Shown in pieces: positions 8,507 through 16,884 of a stretch of DNA of 64,000 nt. The notes below the pieces were generated by a model. The model saw only the letters and a list, made by a program, of their open reading frames with translations, ran no database searches and had not been told where the DNA came from. The translations under genes were made by a program, and so were the position numbers. The stretch's first letter is position 1. Each line of letters opens with the position of its first letter. The stretch comes from an uncultured Burkholderiales bacterium (GTDB lineage: Bacteria; Pseudomonadota; Gammaproteobacteria; Burkholderiales; Burkholderiaceae_C): contig CAMFGY010000007.1 in the NCBI GenBank assembly GCA_945952065.1, positions 1 to 64,000 of the forward strand, read 5' to 3'.

Positions 8507-9465
8507 GGCCGGCCTCCTGCGGTGGCCGGGCCCTTGCTCTGGCTCTCGGCTTGGTATCGATTGAACAAGGCCAGCGGCACGATGATGAGCAGCACCATCA
8601 CCACAGCCACTGCGGAGGCCATGGGCCAATCGTTATTGCTGAAGAATTCATCCCACAACACGCGGCCAATCATCAAGGTCTGAGGGCCGCCCAAAAGTTC
8701 AGGGATCACGAACTCCCCAACACAGGGAATGAAGACCAACATGGAGCCGGCGATGATGCCGGCCTTGGACAAGGGCACCGTGATGCGCCAAAACGCTTGC
8801 CAAGGCGTGGCCCCCAAGTCGCTGGCCGCTTCCAGCAAGCGCAAATCCATCTTGGCCAGATTGGCATACAGCGGCAGCACCATGAAGGGCAGATAGGTGT
8901 AGACCATGCCCACCACCAAGGAAAATGGGGTGTTCAGCAGCTTGCCCAGCGCTGGGATCATGCCGGCGGCCAGCAGCAACTGATCCAGGCCCAGGGCCTC
9001 GATGGCTTCGGCCACCCAGCCGTGTTCGCCCAACAAGCCCTTCCAGGCATAGACCCGCAGCAAGAAGCTGGTCCAAAACGGCAGCATCACCAGCATCAAC
9101 AAGGCTGGCTGCAGCGAGGCCCGGGCACGCGCCATGAAGTAAGCAAAGGGGTAGCCGATCAGCAGGCAGCCCAAGGTGGTGATGGCGGCGTATTTGAGGC
9201 TGGCCAAATAGGCTTTGATGTAGAGATCATCTTCGGTGATGAAGATGTAGTTGCTGGTCTTGATGGCAAGCCGCCATACGCCGTCGGCATAGCTCAGCAG
9301 GTCTTTGAAATGCACCGTTTCCATCTCGGAAACGCTGATCTTCATGACGATCAAAAACGGCAGTGCGAAAAACAGCAGCAACCAACCATAGGGCAGGGCA
9401 ATGACCGCACTCCGCCCCGAAAACAGCTGGGACAGCCGGGCTTGCAGGTTTTTGACTTGCTTCAT
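8503..9465 (-). CDS. potH: Putrescine ABC transporter inner-membrane permease (PotH-like)
   Basis: 320 residues, close to E. coli PotH (317). A cytoplasmic N-terminus precedes the first helix (ALPYGWLLLFFALPFLIVM). The EAA loop (LEAASDLGATPWQAFWRIT) lies in the C-terminal third, and the total suits six helices. The periplasmic segment ETVHFKDLLSYADG after the first helix is typical of PotB/PotH subunits. It pairs with the PotI-like permease whose gene overlaps its end by four bases, and the ATPase gene lies 18 bases upstream. Polyamine import is inferred from homology pattern and context. Confidence 0.92.
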   Translation of the reverse strand: MKQVKNLQARLSQLFSGRSAVIALPYGWLLLFFALPFLIVMKISVSEMETVHFKDLLSYADGVWRLAIKTSNYIFITEDDLYIKAYLASLKYAAITTLGCLLIGYPFAYFMARARASLQPALLMLVMLPFWTSFLLRVYAWKGLLGEHGWVAEAIEALGLDQLLLAAGMIPALGKLLNTPFSLVVGMVYTYLPFMVLPLYANLAKMDLRLLEAASDLGATPWQAFWRITVPLSKAGIIAGSMLVFIPCVGEFVIPELLGGPQTLMIGRVLWDEFFSNNDWPMASAVAVVMVLLIIVPLALFNRYQAESQSKGPATAGGRP

Positions 9466-9483
9466 GGACGCATCTCGGGTGGA

Positions 9484-10572
9484 TCAGTGCGTCAACACGA
9501 CTTGGGCGCTGGGGGACCAAGAGGCCCACACTTCTTGATCCCAGGTCAGTGGATGTTCGCGGTAACGTTCTGAATTGCTTTCGCTGACCTTGAGCTGCTG
9601 ACCGCTGGGCAGCTGCAAGTGGTACACGGTGAAAGCGCCGAAGTAAGACAGCTCCCGCACTTTGGCAAGCACTTGGTTGAAGTCACCTTCGGGCTTGTCG
9701 CTGCTCAGGCGAATTTTCTCGGGGCGCAGTGCCACGCTCACCGGCATGCCGGCCGTACCGGTGATGCCGTGCCCAACATAATGCTGGCAATCAGCGCAGC
9801 TGATCACCACATGGTCGGGCTCGTCCACGCTGAGCGTGCCGTCCATCAAATTGACGTTGCCGATGAAGTCGGCCACAAAGCGGCTGGCGGGTGTTTCGTA
9901 GATTTCGGCCGGAGCGCCCATCTGCAAGATGCGGCCCTCGCTCATCACTGCAATGCGGGTCGCCATGGTCATGGCCTCTTCCTGGTCATGGGTCACCATG
10001 ACGCAGGTCACGCCCACGCTCTCAATGATGTTGACCAGCTCGATCTGGGTTTGTTCGCGCAACTTTTTGTCCAGCGCGCCCAAGGGTTCATCCAGCAAGA
10101 GCAGTTGCGGCTTTTTGGCCAAGCTGCGCGCCAACGCCACACGTTGCTGTTGGCCGCCTGAGAGCTGATGCGGCTTGCGCTGTGCGTACTTGCCCAGTTG
10201 CACCAGCTTGAGCATGGCCTCGACTTGGCTGGCGATCTGGTCCTTGGGCAGGCCGTCGCGGCGCAGCCCGAAGGCGATGTTGTCCCACACCGTCAAATGC
10301 GGAAACAGCGCATAGCTTTGGAACATCATATTGATGGGCCGGGCATAGGGCGGCATGCCCGCCAGGTCTTGGCCATTGAGAATGATGCGGCCACTGGTGG
10401 GGGTCTCGAAGCCCGCCAACATGCGCAGCAAGGTGGTCTTGCCACAGCCGGATGAGCCCAGCAAGGCGAAGATTTCCCCCTTGGCAATATCGATGGAGAC
10501 GCGGTCCACGGCCACGGCACCACCGCCGAAGTCCTTCACCACATTGTCAATTTGGAGGTAGTTGCTGCTCAT
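9484..10572 (-). CDS. potG: Putrescine ABC transporter ATP-binding protein (PotG-like)
   Basis: 362 residues. Walker A is GSSGCGKTT at 39-47, the signature LSGGQQQRVALARSL begins near 137, Walker B LLLLDEP is at about 157-163, and the switch His lies in VTHDQEEAMT near 195. A C-terminal TOBE-like regulatory domain occupies roughly 290-360 (PVSVALRPEKIRLS). This architecture belongs to the MalK/PotA/PotG group of importer ATPases. The gene follows the binding-protein gene by 39 bases and precedes the two permease genes, the standard order potFGHI. Confidence 0.94.
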   Translation of the reverse strand: MSSNYLQIDNVVKDFGGGAVAVDRVSIDIAKGEIFALLGSSGCGKTTLLRMLAGFETPTSGRIILNGQDLAGMPPYARPINMMFQSYALFPHLTVWDNIAFGLRRDGLPKDQIASQVEAMLKLVQLGKYAQRKPHQLSGGQQQRVALARSLAKKPQLLLLDEPLGALDKKLREQTQIELVNIIESVGVTCVMVTHDQEEAMTMATRIAVMSEGRILQMGAPAEIYETPASRFVADFIGNVNLMDGTLSVDEPDHVVISCADCQHYVGHGITGTAGMPVSVALRPEKIRLSSDKPEGDFNQVLAKVRELSYFGAFTVYHLQLPSGQQLKVSESNSERYREHPLTWDQEVWASWSPSAQVVLTH

Positions 10573-10611
10573 CGATGAAGGCTTTCGGCGCAGGGCGGGC
10601 GGCTCGGAAAC

Positions 10612-11763
10612 TTACAGGCCGGTTTTGAAAGAGGTGTAGATGCGGGTCATTTGCCGGCGCACGTCGTTGTTGATCGAGTCAGGCGCGGCCATGCGCTTCA
10701 TATCGCTGTCGCTGAGAAAGACGCTGGGGTTGTTGGCCACCTCGGGCTTGACGAACTTCTTGGCTTCTTTGTTCGGGTTGGCGTAGAAGACCTTGTTGGT
10801 CAGGTTGGCATGCACTTCGGGGCGCAGGATGTAATTGATGAATTTGTGGGCATTGCCTGGGCGCGGCGCGTCGGCTGGAATCACCATCACATCCATGAAA
10901 ATGATGCCGCCGGTTTTGGGAATCAGGGCTTCGATCTTTTGTCCGGTCTTGCCGTCGATGGCGCGCTGGCGGGCAATATTGATATCGCCCGAAAAGCCCA
11001 AGGCCAAGCAGATCGAGCCATTGGCCAAGTCATTGATATAGCCCGAGGAGCTGAACAAAGTGACGCTGGGACGGATGGACTTGAGCAAGGCGGGCACCGC
11101 TGCAAAGTCGCCAATGGACTTGGTGTAGGGCGGCTTGCCCAGATAGTGCAGCGCGGCGGGCACCACCTCGGTGGCCGAGTCCAACATGCTCACGCCGCAG
11201 CTCTTGAGCTTGCTGATGTACTCGGGCTTGAAGAGCAGGTCCCAAGCGTTGTCGGGCAGGGGGGCGCCGCCGAGCGCGGCCTTGACCTTGTCCACATTGA
11301 TGCCGACGGTGGTGAAGCCCCAAAGCCAGTTCACAAAGTACTCATTGCCTGGGTCCAACTTGGCAAGCTGGGCCTGCACTTCAGGGTCGAGGTTTTTGTA
11401 ATTGGAGAGTTGGCTTTTGTCGATCTTGCGCAGCAAGCCCCCGTCGGCCTGCAGCTTGGCCCAGTAGCTGGAGGGCACGACGATGTCATAGCCCGTTTTG
11501 CCGGCCACCAGCTTGGCATGGACGATTTCGTTGTTGTCGAAATTGTCGTAGCGCACCTTGATGCCGGTTTCTTTCTCGAAGTTTTTGATCGTGTCTTCGG
11601 CGATGTAGTCCGACCAGTTGTAGATGTTGAGCACCTTCTCCTCTTCTTGCGCTTGTGCCGTGGGAGACAACAAGGTCGCGGCAGTCAGCAGTCCGGCCGT
11701 CAGCATGGCATTCAGAGTCTTGCCAAAAAGGGGCCGTGCGCAAGGCGAAGCGGTCAGGTTCAT
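10612..11763 (-). CDS. potF: Periplasmic putrescine-binding protein (PotF/SpuD-like)
   Basis: 383 residues. A signal peptide with an extended n-region ends near residue 39 (LLSPTAQAQ), followed by the family start VLNIYNWSDYIAEDTIKNFE. PotD/PotF-type binding proteins use aromatic and acidic residues, several of which lie in the matching blocks (YNWSDYIA, WGFTTVGIN, LDSATEV, WVIPADAP-like region). AGAGGAAAC just before the ATG supports this start. It delivers the polyamine to the PotGHI-like complex encoded next. A 133-base gap separates it from the upstream aminotransferase, so it could have an internal promoter. Confidence 0.92.
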   Translation of the reverse strand: MNLTASPCARPLFGKTLNAMLTAGLLTAATLLSPTAQAQEEEKVLNIYNWSDYIAEDTIKNFEKETGIKVRYDNFDNNEIVHAKLVAGKTGYDIVVPSSYWAKLQADGGLLRKIDKSQLSNYKNLDPEVQAQLAKLDPGNEYFVNWLWGFTTVGINVDKVKAALGGAPLPDNAWDLLFKPEYISKLKSCGVSMLDSATEVVPAALHYLGKPPYTKSIGDFAAVPALLKSIRPSVTLFSSSGYINDLANGSICLALGFSGDINIARQRAIDGKTGQKIEALIPKTGGIIFMDVMVIPADAPRPGNAHKFINYILRPEVHANLTNKVFYANPNKEAKKFVKPEVANNPSVFLSDSDMKRMAAPDSINNDVRRQMTRIYTSFKTGL

Positions 11764-11896
11764 GGGAGGTTTCCTCTCAAAAAAAGCTCAGCAAAAACAC
11801 ACAGAAGATGGGGCCAAGTCTAGGGTTTGGGGCGCTCTTGCCCATCCACCGAAACCCGCAGATGTGGCTTGCAAAACACCAAGCCCGCTTTAGGCC

Positions 11897-13291
11897 TTAC
11901 AGCAGATCTCGACGCATCAGTTCTTGCTGCGTGAGGTCCAGGCAACGGCGAATCAACGCCATCATTTCGTCGACCTGCGCGCGGGTCATCACCAGCGGCG
12001 GCGCCACGATCATGCGGTCGCCAACGGCGCGCATGATCAAGCCATTGCCGAAGCAGTGGGCGCGGCACATCATGCCGACCTCCAAGTTCGGGTCAAAGAC
12101 TTGTGGGCCTTCTTGGCCGCTGGCCTTTCTTTTGACCAATTGGAGCGCGGCCATCATGCCGCAGCTCTGGGTTTCACCCACCAGGGGATGCTCGTTCAAG
12201 GCCGCGAATTGCTGCGCCAGATAGGGGCCGATGTCGTCGTGCACATGGGCCACCACGTTTTGCTCGCGCAGCAGCTTCAAATTGGCCAAGGCAACGGCGC
12301 AAGCCGTGGGGTGGCCGGAGTAGGTGAAGCCATGGTTGAACTCGCCGCCTTGCTCGATCAACACTTTGGCCACGCGCTCGCCCACCAGCACGCCGCCCAA
12401 GGGGATGTAGCCTGAGGTCACGCCCTTGGCGAAAGTCATCAGGTCGGGCGTAAAGCCCAAGGTCTCGCAGCCGAACCAGCTGCCGGTGCGCCCAAAGCCG
12501 CAGATCACTTCGTCGCTGACCAACAAGATGTTGTACTTGTTGCAGATGCGCTGGATTTCGGGCCAGTAGGTGGACGGTGGCACGATCACGCCGCCCGCGC
12601 CCTGCACCGGCTCGCCAATGAAGGCCGCCACCCGGTTGGCGCCCAGGGCCAGGATTTTGTCTTCCAACCAGCGCGCCGCCTTGATGCCAAATTCCTCGCG
12701 GCTCATGCCTTGGCCATGTTCGAACCAATGCGGCTGTTCGATATGGCAGATATTGGGGATGGGCAAGCCGCCTTGCGCATGCATGCCGCTCATGCCGCCC
12801 AGCGATGCGCCGGCCATGGTGGAGCCGTGATAGCCGTTGTTGCGGCCAATGATGACTTGTCGTTCGGGCTGCCCCAGCACATCCCAGTAACGTCGCACCA
12901 TGCGCACGATGGTGTCATTGCCTTCAGAGCCCGAGCCGGTGAAGAACACATGTTCAAAACCGGGCGGCGCAATGTCTGCCAAGACTTCGGCCAGCTCAAT
13001 GGCGGGCATGGTGGCCGTCTGGAAAAAAGCGTTGTAGAAGGGCAGCTGCTTCATCTGCTCGGCGGCTGCATCGATCAGGCTTTGCTGGCCGTAGCCAATA
13101 TTGACGCACCAAAGCCCGCTCATGGCGTCAAGAATTTTGTGGCCTTCGCTGTCCCACAAATAAATATTGTCAGCACGGGTGATGATGCGAGATCCCTTTT
13201 GGGCCAGACCTTTGAAGTCGGTGAAAGGGTGCAAAAAATGGCTGGCGTCGGCCGCCTGCCAGTCTTGGGTACTGCGGTTCAGGGTGCTCAT
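11897..13291 (-). CDS. spuC: Putrescine-pyruvate aminotransferase (SpuC-like), class III PLP enzyme
   Basis: 464 residues. The PLP-binding Lys289 is in TFAKGVTSGYIPLGG, the pyridine-N contact Asp260 in LLVSDEVICGFGRTG, and the phosphate-binding FFTGSGSEGNDT lies at 117-127. The sequence matches the SpuC group that moves an amino group from putrescine (and other diamines) to pyruvate, giving 4-aminobutyraldehyde. This offers a transaminase route parallel to the gamma-glutamyl route encoded by the next genes. It sits 21 bases downstream of the glutamine-synthetase-like gene. The class is certain; the substrate is likely from family resemblance and context. Confidence 0.9.
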   Translation of the reverse strand: MSTLNRSTQDWQAADASHFLHPFTDFKGLAQKGSRIITRADNIYLWDSEGHKILDAMSGLWCVNIGYGQQSLIDAAAEQMKQLPFYNAFFQTATMPAIELAEVLADIAPPGFEHVFFTGSGSEGNDTIVRMVRRYWDVLGQPERQVIIGRNNGYHGSTMAGASLGGMSGMHAQGGLPIPNICHIEQPHWFEHGQGMSREEFGIKAARWLEDKILALGANRVAAFIGEPVQGAGGVIVPPSTYWPEIQRICNKYNILLVSDEVICGFGRTGSWFGCETLGFTPDLMTFAKGVTSGYIPLGGVLVGERVAKVLIEQGGEFNHGFTYSGHPTACAVALANLKLLREQNVVAHVHDDIGPYLAQQFAALNEHPLVGETQSCGMMAALQLVKRKASGQEGPQVFDPNLEVGMMCRAHCFGNGLIMRAVGDRMIVAPPLVMTRAQVDEMMALIRRCLDLTQQELMRRDLL

Positions 13292-13312
13292 GATGCGTCC
13301 TCCTCGGTTTGT

Positions 13313-14680
13313 TCAAACATGCAGCAAGAGGTGCTCGCGCTCCCAGGGCGAGATCACCTTCATGAACTCTGCATACTCGATTTCTTTGACTTCGGAATAC
13401 ACGGTGACGAAGGATTCGCCGAGCACCGACGCCAGGTCTTTCTCCGCACGCAATTGGTTCAACGCCTCACCCAGGCTGCGGGGCAGTTGGAAGTCGCCCA
13501 GATAGGCATCGCCCTTGCATTCGGGGGTGGGTTCCACTTTGTTTTTGATGCCCAGATAACCACAGGCCAATGTGGCGGCAAGGGCCACATAGGGGTTGGC
13601 ATCGGCGCCGATCACGCGGTTTTCAATACGTCGGGCATTGGGGGGCGCCAGCGGCGAGCGGATGCCGACGGTGCGGTTGTCAGTGCCCCATTGGATATTG
13701 ATGGGGGCCGCGGTGAAGCGGGCCAGGCGCCGGTAGCTGTTCACATAGGGGGCGAACAAAGCCATGGCGGATGGGATGTACTTTTGCAGGCCACCGATGT
13801 ACCAGAAGAACTCCTGACTGGGCGAACCGTCTTCATTGCTGAAGAGGTTGCGCCCGGTCTTTTTATTGATCACGCTTTGGTGCACATGCATGGCGCTGCC
13901 GGGCTCGCCGGCGATGGGCTTGGCCATGAAGGTGGCAAACATATCGTGGCGCAATGCCGCCTCGCGCACGGTGCGTTTGAAGAAGAACACCTCGTCGGCC
14001 AAGCCCATGGGGTGGGCATGGAAGAAGTTGATTTCCATTTGCCCGGCGCCCACCTCGTGGATCAAGGTGTCGACATTGAGCTCCATCTTTTCGCAGTAGT
14101 CGTAGACGTCTTCAAACAGCGGGTCGAACTCATTGACCGCGTCGATGGAGTAGGCCTGGCGCGAAGTCTCGGCGCGGCCGGAGCGGCCAATCGGTGGCTT
14201 CAAGGGCATGTCCGGGTCGCTGTTGCGCGCCACCAGATAGAACTCCAACTCGGGCGCCACCACCGGGTCCCAGCCCTCGGCTTCAAACAGGCCGCAAACT
14301 CGGCGCAAGACCGAGCGCGGTGCAAACGGCACCAACTCACCATGTCGGTCAAAACAGTCGTGGATGATTTGCGCGGTGGGGTCGATGGCCCAGGGCACCA
14401 AGCGGGCCGTGGTGGGGTCGGCGCGCAAATGCATATCTCGGTCGTTCGGGCTGATGACGTCGTAGTACGGCCCTTCTTCCGGGAACTCGCCGGTCACACC
14501 CATGGCGACCACCGCTTCGGGCAAGCGCATGCCGCGGTCCTCGGTGAACTTCTGGCGCGGCAAGATTTTGCCCCGCGCCACACCGGTCAGGTCAGGGACC
14601 AGACATTCGATCTCGGTCACCCGTTGTTGTTGCAGCCACTGTTCCAATTCGCTGAAAGAAAATTGCGTTCGATTCACCAT
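13313..14680 (-). CDS. puuA: Gamma-glutamylputrescine synthetase, glutamine-synthetase family (PuuA-like)
   Basis: 455 residues of the glutamine synthetase superfamily. The ATP-grasp-like C-terminal catalytic domain shows MEINFFHAHP, GSAMHVHQS and NRTVGIRSP. The N-terminal beta-grasp region is present (LVPDLTGVARGKILP). In the Puu pathway the enzyme joins glutamate to putrescine using ATP. The context, directly between puuD and spuC with no nitrogen-regulatory genes nearby, and the lack of a GlnA adenylylation-tyrosine context make gamma-glutamylpolyamine ligase far more likely than ammonia-assimilating GlnA. Several paralogues usually act on different polyamines, so the exact amine is uncertain. 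Confidence 0.9.
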   Translation of the reverse strand: MVNRTQFSFSELEQWLQQQRVTEIECLVPDLTGVARGKILPRQKFTEDRGMRLPEAVVAMGVTGEFPEEGPYYDVISPNDRDMHLRADPTTARLVPWAIDPTAQIIHDCFDRHGELVPFAPRSVLRRVCGLFEAEGWDPVVAPELEFYLVARNSDPDMPLKPPIGRSGRAETSRQAYSIDAVNEFDPLFEDVYDYCEKMELNVDTLIHEVGAGQMEINFFHAHPMGLADEVFFFKRTVREAALRHDMFATFMAKPIAGEPGSAMHVHQSVINKKTGRNLFSNEDGSPSQEFFWYIGGLQKYIPSAMALFAPYVNSYRRLARFTAAPINIQWGTDNRTVGIRSPLAPPNARRIENRVIGADANPYVALAATLACGYLGIKNKVEPTPECKGDAYLGDFQLPRSLGEALNQLRAEKDLASVLGESFVTVYSEVKEIEYAEFMKVISPWEREHLLLHV

Positions 14681-14734
14681 CGTGATTCACCTTGAAGCTT
14701 TGTTCTTAAGACCGTATGGCGTGGAGGCAGGGCG

Positions 14735-15550
14735 CTAGGTTTCCGGCTCTAGTCCTTGTTTATTGCGTTGATAGTTGCTACAGGCTTGGCCAAAGGCGCG
14801 CAGCAAAGCCATTGAGACGGGGTTGCTGGCGGCTTGCCACTCGGGATGCCATTGCACGCATAGATTGAAGCCGACCGAGGGCGCATGGCTGAAGGCTTCG
14901 ACCAAACCATCCTCGGCCACCGCTTCGACGCGCAAGCCCGGCGCCAAGGCCTTGACCCCTTGGCCGTGCAAGGAGTTGACGGCGAAGGCCTCACGCCCAA
15001 GCAGTTCGGACAAGAGCCCGCCCGGCAGCACGCGCACCTGATGCTGCTCGGCGTACTGAACTTCGGGCGCCTGGCCTTCGGGGGCGCGGTGATCGTTCAA
15101 GCCGTTTTGCTCCTGCACGGCCTGGTGCAGCGACCCGCCCAGCGCCACATTGGCTTCTTGAAAGCCGCGGCAAATCGCGAACAGCGGCAGACCCATGGCC
15201 AGCGCCTTGGGCACCAGGGGAAGGGTCCAGGCGTCGCGCTCCGTATCCAGGGGCAGGGCGGGGTTGTGCACCGCTTCATCAAAATGGCTGGGGTGCACAT
15301 TCGAGGGCGATCCTGTCAAGAGCACCCCATCGGCCAGGGCCAGCAAGTCGTCCAATTCCGCGGGCGTGCTGGAAGGCACGATCAGCGGCAGGCACCCCGC
15401 CAGACGCACCGCGTCGATGTACTTCTTGCCCGCGATGTGGAAGGGGTGATCGCCCACCATGCGGTTGCAAGCGGGCACCAGCACCAGCGGCTTCCCGGTG
15501 GTTTGCTTTTGCTTTGTGATGACGTGCGTTTCGGCGGTTAGCGAGCTCAA
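14735..15550 (-). CDS. puuD: Gamma-glutamyl-gamma-aminobutyrate hydrolase (PuuD-like)
   Basis: 271 residues, class I glutamine amidotransferase fold. The nucleophile Cys127 is in FAICRGFQEAN, and the His of the triad lies in VQWHPEW near the C-terminus. LLTGSPSNV and VNSLHGQG match the PuuD subgroup. It releases GABA from gamma-glutamyl-GABA. The reading frame starts with TTG at 15550, overlapping the PuuB-like stop (TTGA), which points to translational coupling. Its closeness to the family length supports the assignment and the start. Confidence 0.92.
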   Translation of the reverse strand: MSSLTAETHVITKQKQTTGKPLVLVPACNRMVGDHPFHIAGKKYIDAVRLAGCLPLIVPSSTPAELDDLLALADGVLLTGSPSNVHPSHFDEAVHNPALPLDTERDAWTLPLVPKALAMGLPLFAICRGFQEANVALGGSLHQAVQEQNGLNDHRAPEGQAPEVQYAEQHQVRVLPGGLLSELLGREAFAVNSLHGQGVKALAPGLRVEAVAEDGLVEAFSHAPSVGFNLCVQWHPEWQAASNPVSMALLRAFGQACSNYQRNKQGLEPET

Positions 15551-16875
15551 AACATATCCCTCAAGCGGTAATAAGCCATGCCCAAAACCAATGCAGGCAT
15601 GCGCATCATTCGCCCCCCAGGGAAGGGGCGGTGTTGCAGCCTTGCGAAGCTGTCAAAGCGACTGGCGTCGCCGGCCATGGCTTCGGCCACCAGCTTGCCG
15701 GCCAGCCCCGTCAGTGCCAAGCCGTGGCCTGAAAAGCCTTGCAGGTAATACACCTGAGGCAACTGCGCCAGGCGGCCGAAATCGGGGGCTCGGTTCATGG
15801 AGATGTCAACAAATCCGCCCCAGCCATATTGCATTTGCAGGTCTTTCAACTGGGGGAAGCTCAGCAACATGCGCTCACGCATGCTGGCCTTCAGGTCGCG
15901 CGGCGACAGCGTGCTGTAGCTGACCCGCCCGCCGTAAAGCAAGCGTTGGTCGGCGGTGGGGCGGAAATAGTCGAGCACGAAATTGGTGTCGCAAACCGCA
16001 GCGCGCGAGGGAATCAATGCACGCAGGCGCGCCTCGGGCAGTGCTTCGGTGCAGGCGATGTAGGTGCCGACCGGCATGATGCGGGCACTCAGATGGGGCG
16101 CCAAATGAGGCGCAATTTCAGGCAGATAAACATTGCCTGCGAGCAGCACTTGTTGGGCCTTGACCTGGCCGGCACCCAGGCTCGATTGGGTCGTCAAGGT
16201 GAGTCGCCCCTGCTTGGATTGCAAGCCCGTGACGGCACTGTGTTCAAACATGGCCACCTTCATTTCGGCCGCCGCCTTGGCCAGGCCCAGGCAGTATTTG
16301 AGCGGATGCAGGTGGCCGGAGGCGCTGTCGTAAACACCGCCATGAAAGCGCTCGCTGGCGATCCAGTCGGGCATGTCGGCAGCGCTCAGCCAGCGTTGCT
16401 GGTGGCCGTAGTCTCGGGCCATGGTGTCGGCCCAGTGCTGCAACTCGCGGGCCTTGCGCGGGCTGGTGGCCAGGCTCAGATAGCCGTCTTGCCATTCGCA
16501 GTCGATGGCAAAGCGCTGGCAACGTTGCCGTATCAGTTGGATGGCCTCCAGGCTCATGGCCCAGATGCGCTGAGATTCGCCCAGGCCCACTTGCGCTTCA
16601 ATGCTGGCCTGATCGCAGGCCAAACCCGCCAAAGCTTGGCCGCCATTGCGGCCCGAGGCGCCGCCGCCGATTTGCCCTGCTTCCAGCAGTGCCACGCTCA
16701 TGCCTTGCTCGGCCAATTCGAGAGCGGCGGACAAGCCCGCCAGCCCGCCGCCAACGATGGCGACATCGCAACTCAGCTGGCCCTGCAAAGGGGCAAAGGC
16801 CTGCATGCGGGGCGCGCTGGCGGCGTAATAGCTGTCTTGCGCCAGCTTGCGGTCGGTGTCGAGCAATGTGCTCAT
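15547..16875 (-). CDS. puuB: Gamma-glutamylputrescine oxidase, FAD-dependent (PuuB-like)
   Basis: 442 residues of the DAO/GlyA-type flavoprotein family. The Rossmann dinucleotide motif DVAIVGGGLAGLSAALELAE starts near residue 38. Further FAD-contact blocks are IGGGASGRNGGQ and, near the C-terminus, YYLQGFSGHGLALTG. It oxidises the free primary amine of gamma-glutamylputrescine, giving the aldehyde, ammonia and hydrogen peroxide. The position just before puuD and close to puuA and puuC homologues fixes the pathway. It lies ten bases after the aminotransferase stop. Confidence 0.91.
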   Translation of the reverse strand: MSTLLDTDRKLAQDSYYAASAPRMQAFAPLQGQLSCDVAIVGGGLAGLSAALELAEQGMSVALLEAGQIGGGASGRNGGQALAGLACDQASIEAQVGLGESQRIWAMSLEAIQLIRQRCQRFAIDCEWQDGYLSLATSPRKARELQHWADTMARDYGHQQRWLSAADMPDWIASERFHGGVYDSASGHLHPLKYCLGLAKAAAEMKVAMFEHSAVTGLQSKQGRLTLTTQSSLGAGQVKAQQVLLAGNVYLPEIAPHLAPHLSARIMPVGTYIACTEALPEARLRALIPSRAAVCDTNFVLDYFRPTADQRLLYGGRVSYSTLSPRDLKASMRERMLLSFPQLKDLQMQYGWGGFVDISMNRAPDFGRLAQLPQVYYLQGFSGHGLALTGLAGKLVAEAMAGDASRFDSFARLQHRPFPGGRMMRMPALVLGMAYYRLRDMF

Positions 16876-16884
16876 GGGCCAGGG

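Noticed and set aside
12710-14695. A 661-codon open frame on the plus strand
   Set aside because: It lies antisense to the SpuC-like and glutamine-synthetase-like genes, both with full family motifs. Its translation is His/Gly/Ala-rich with no domain, as expected for a high-GC shadow.
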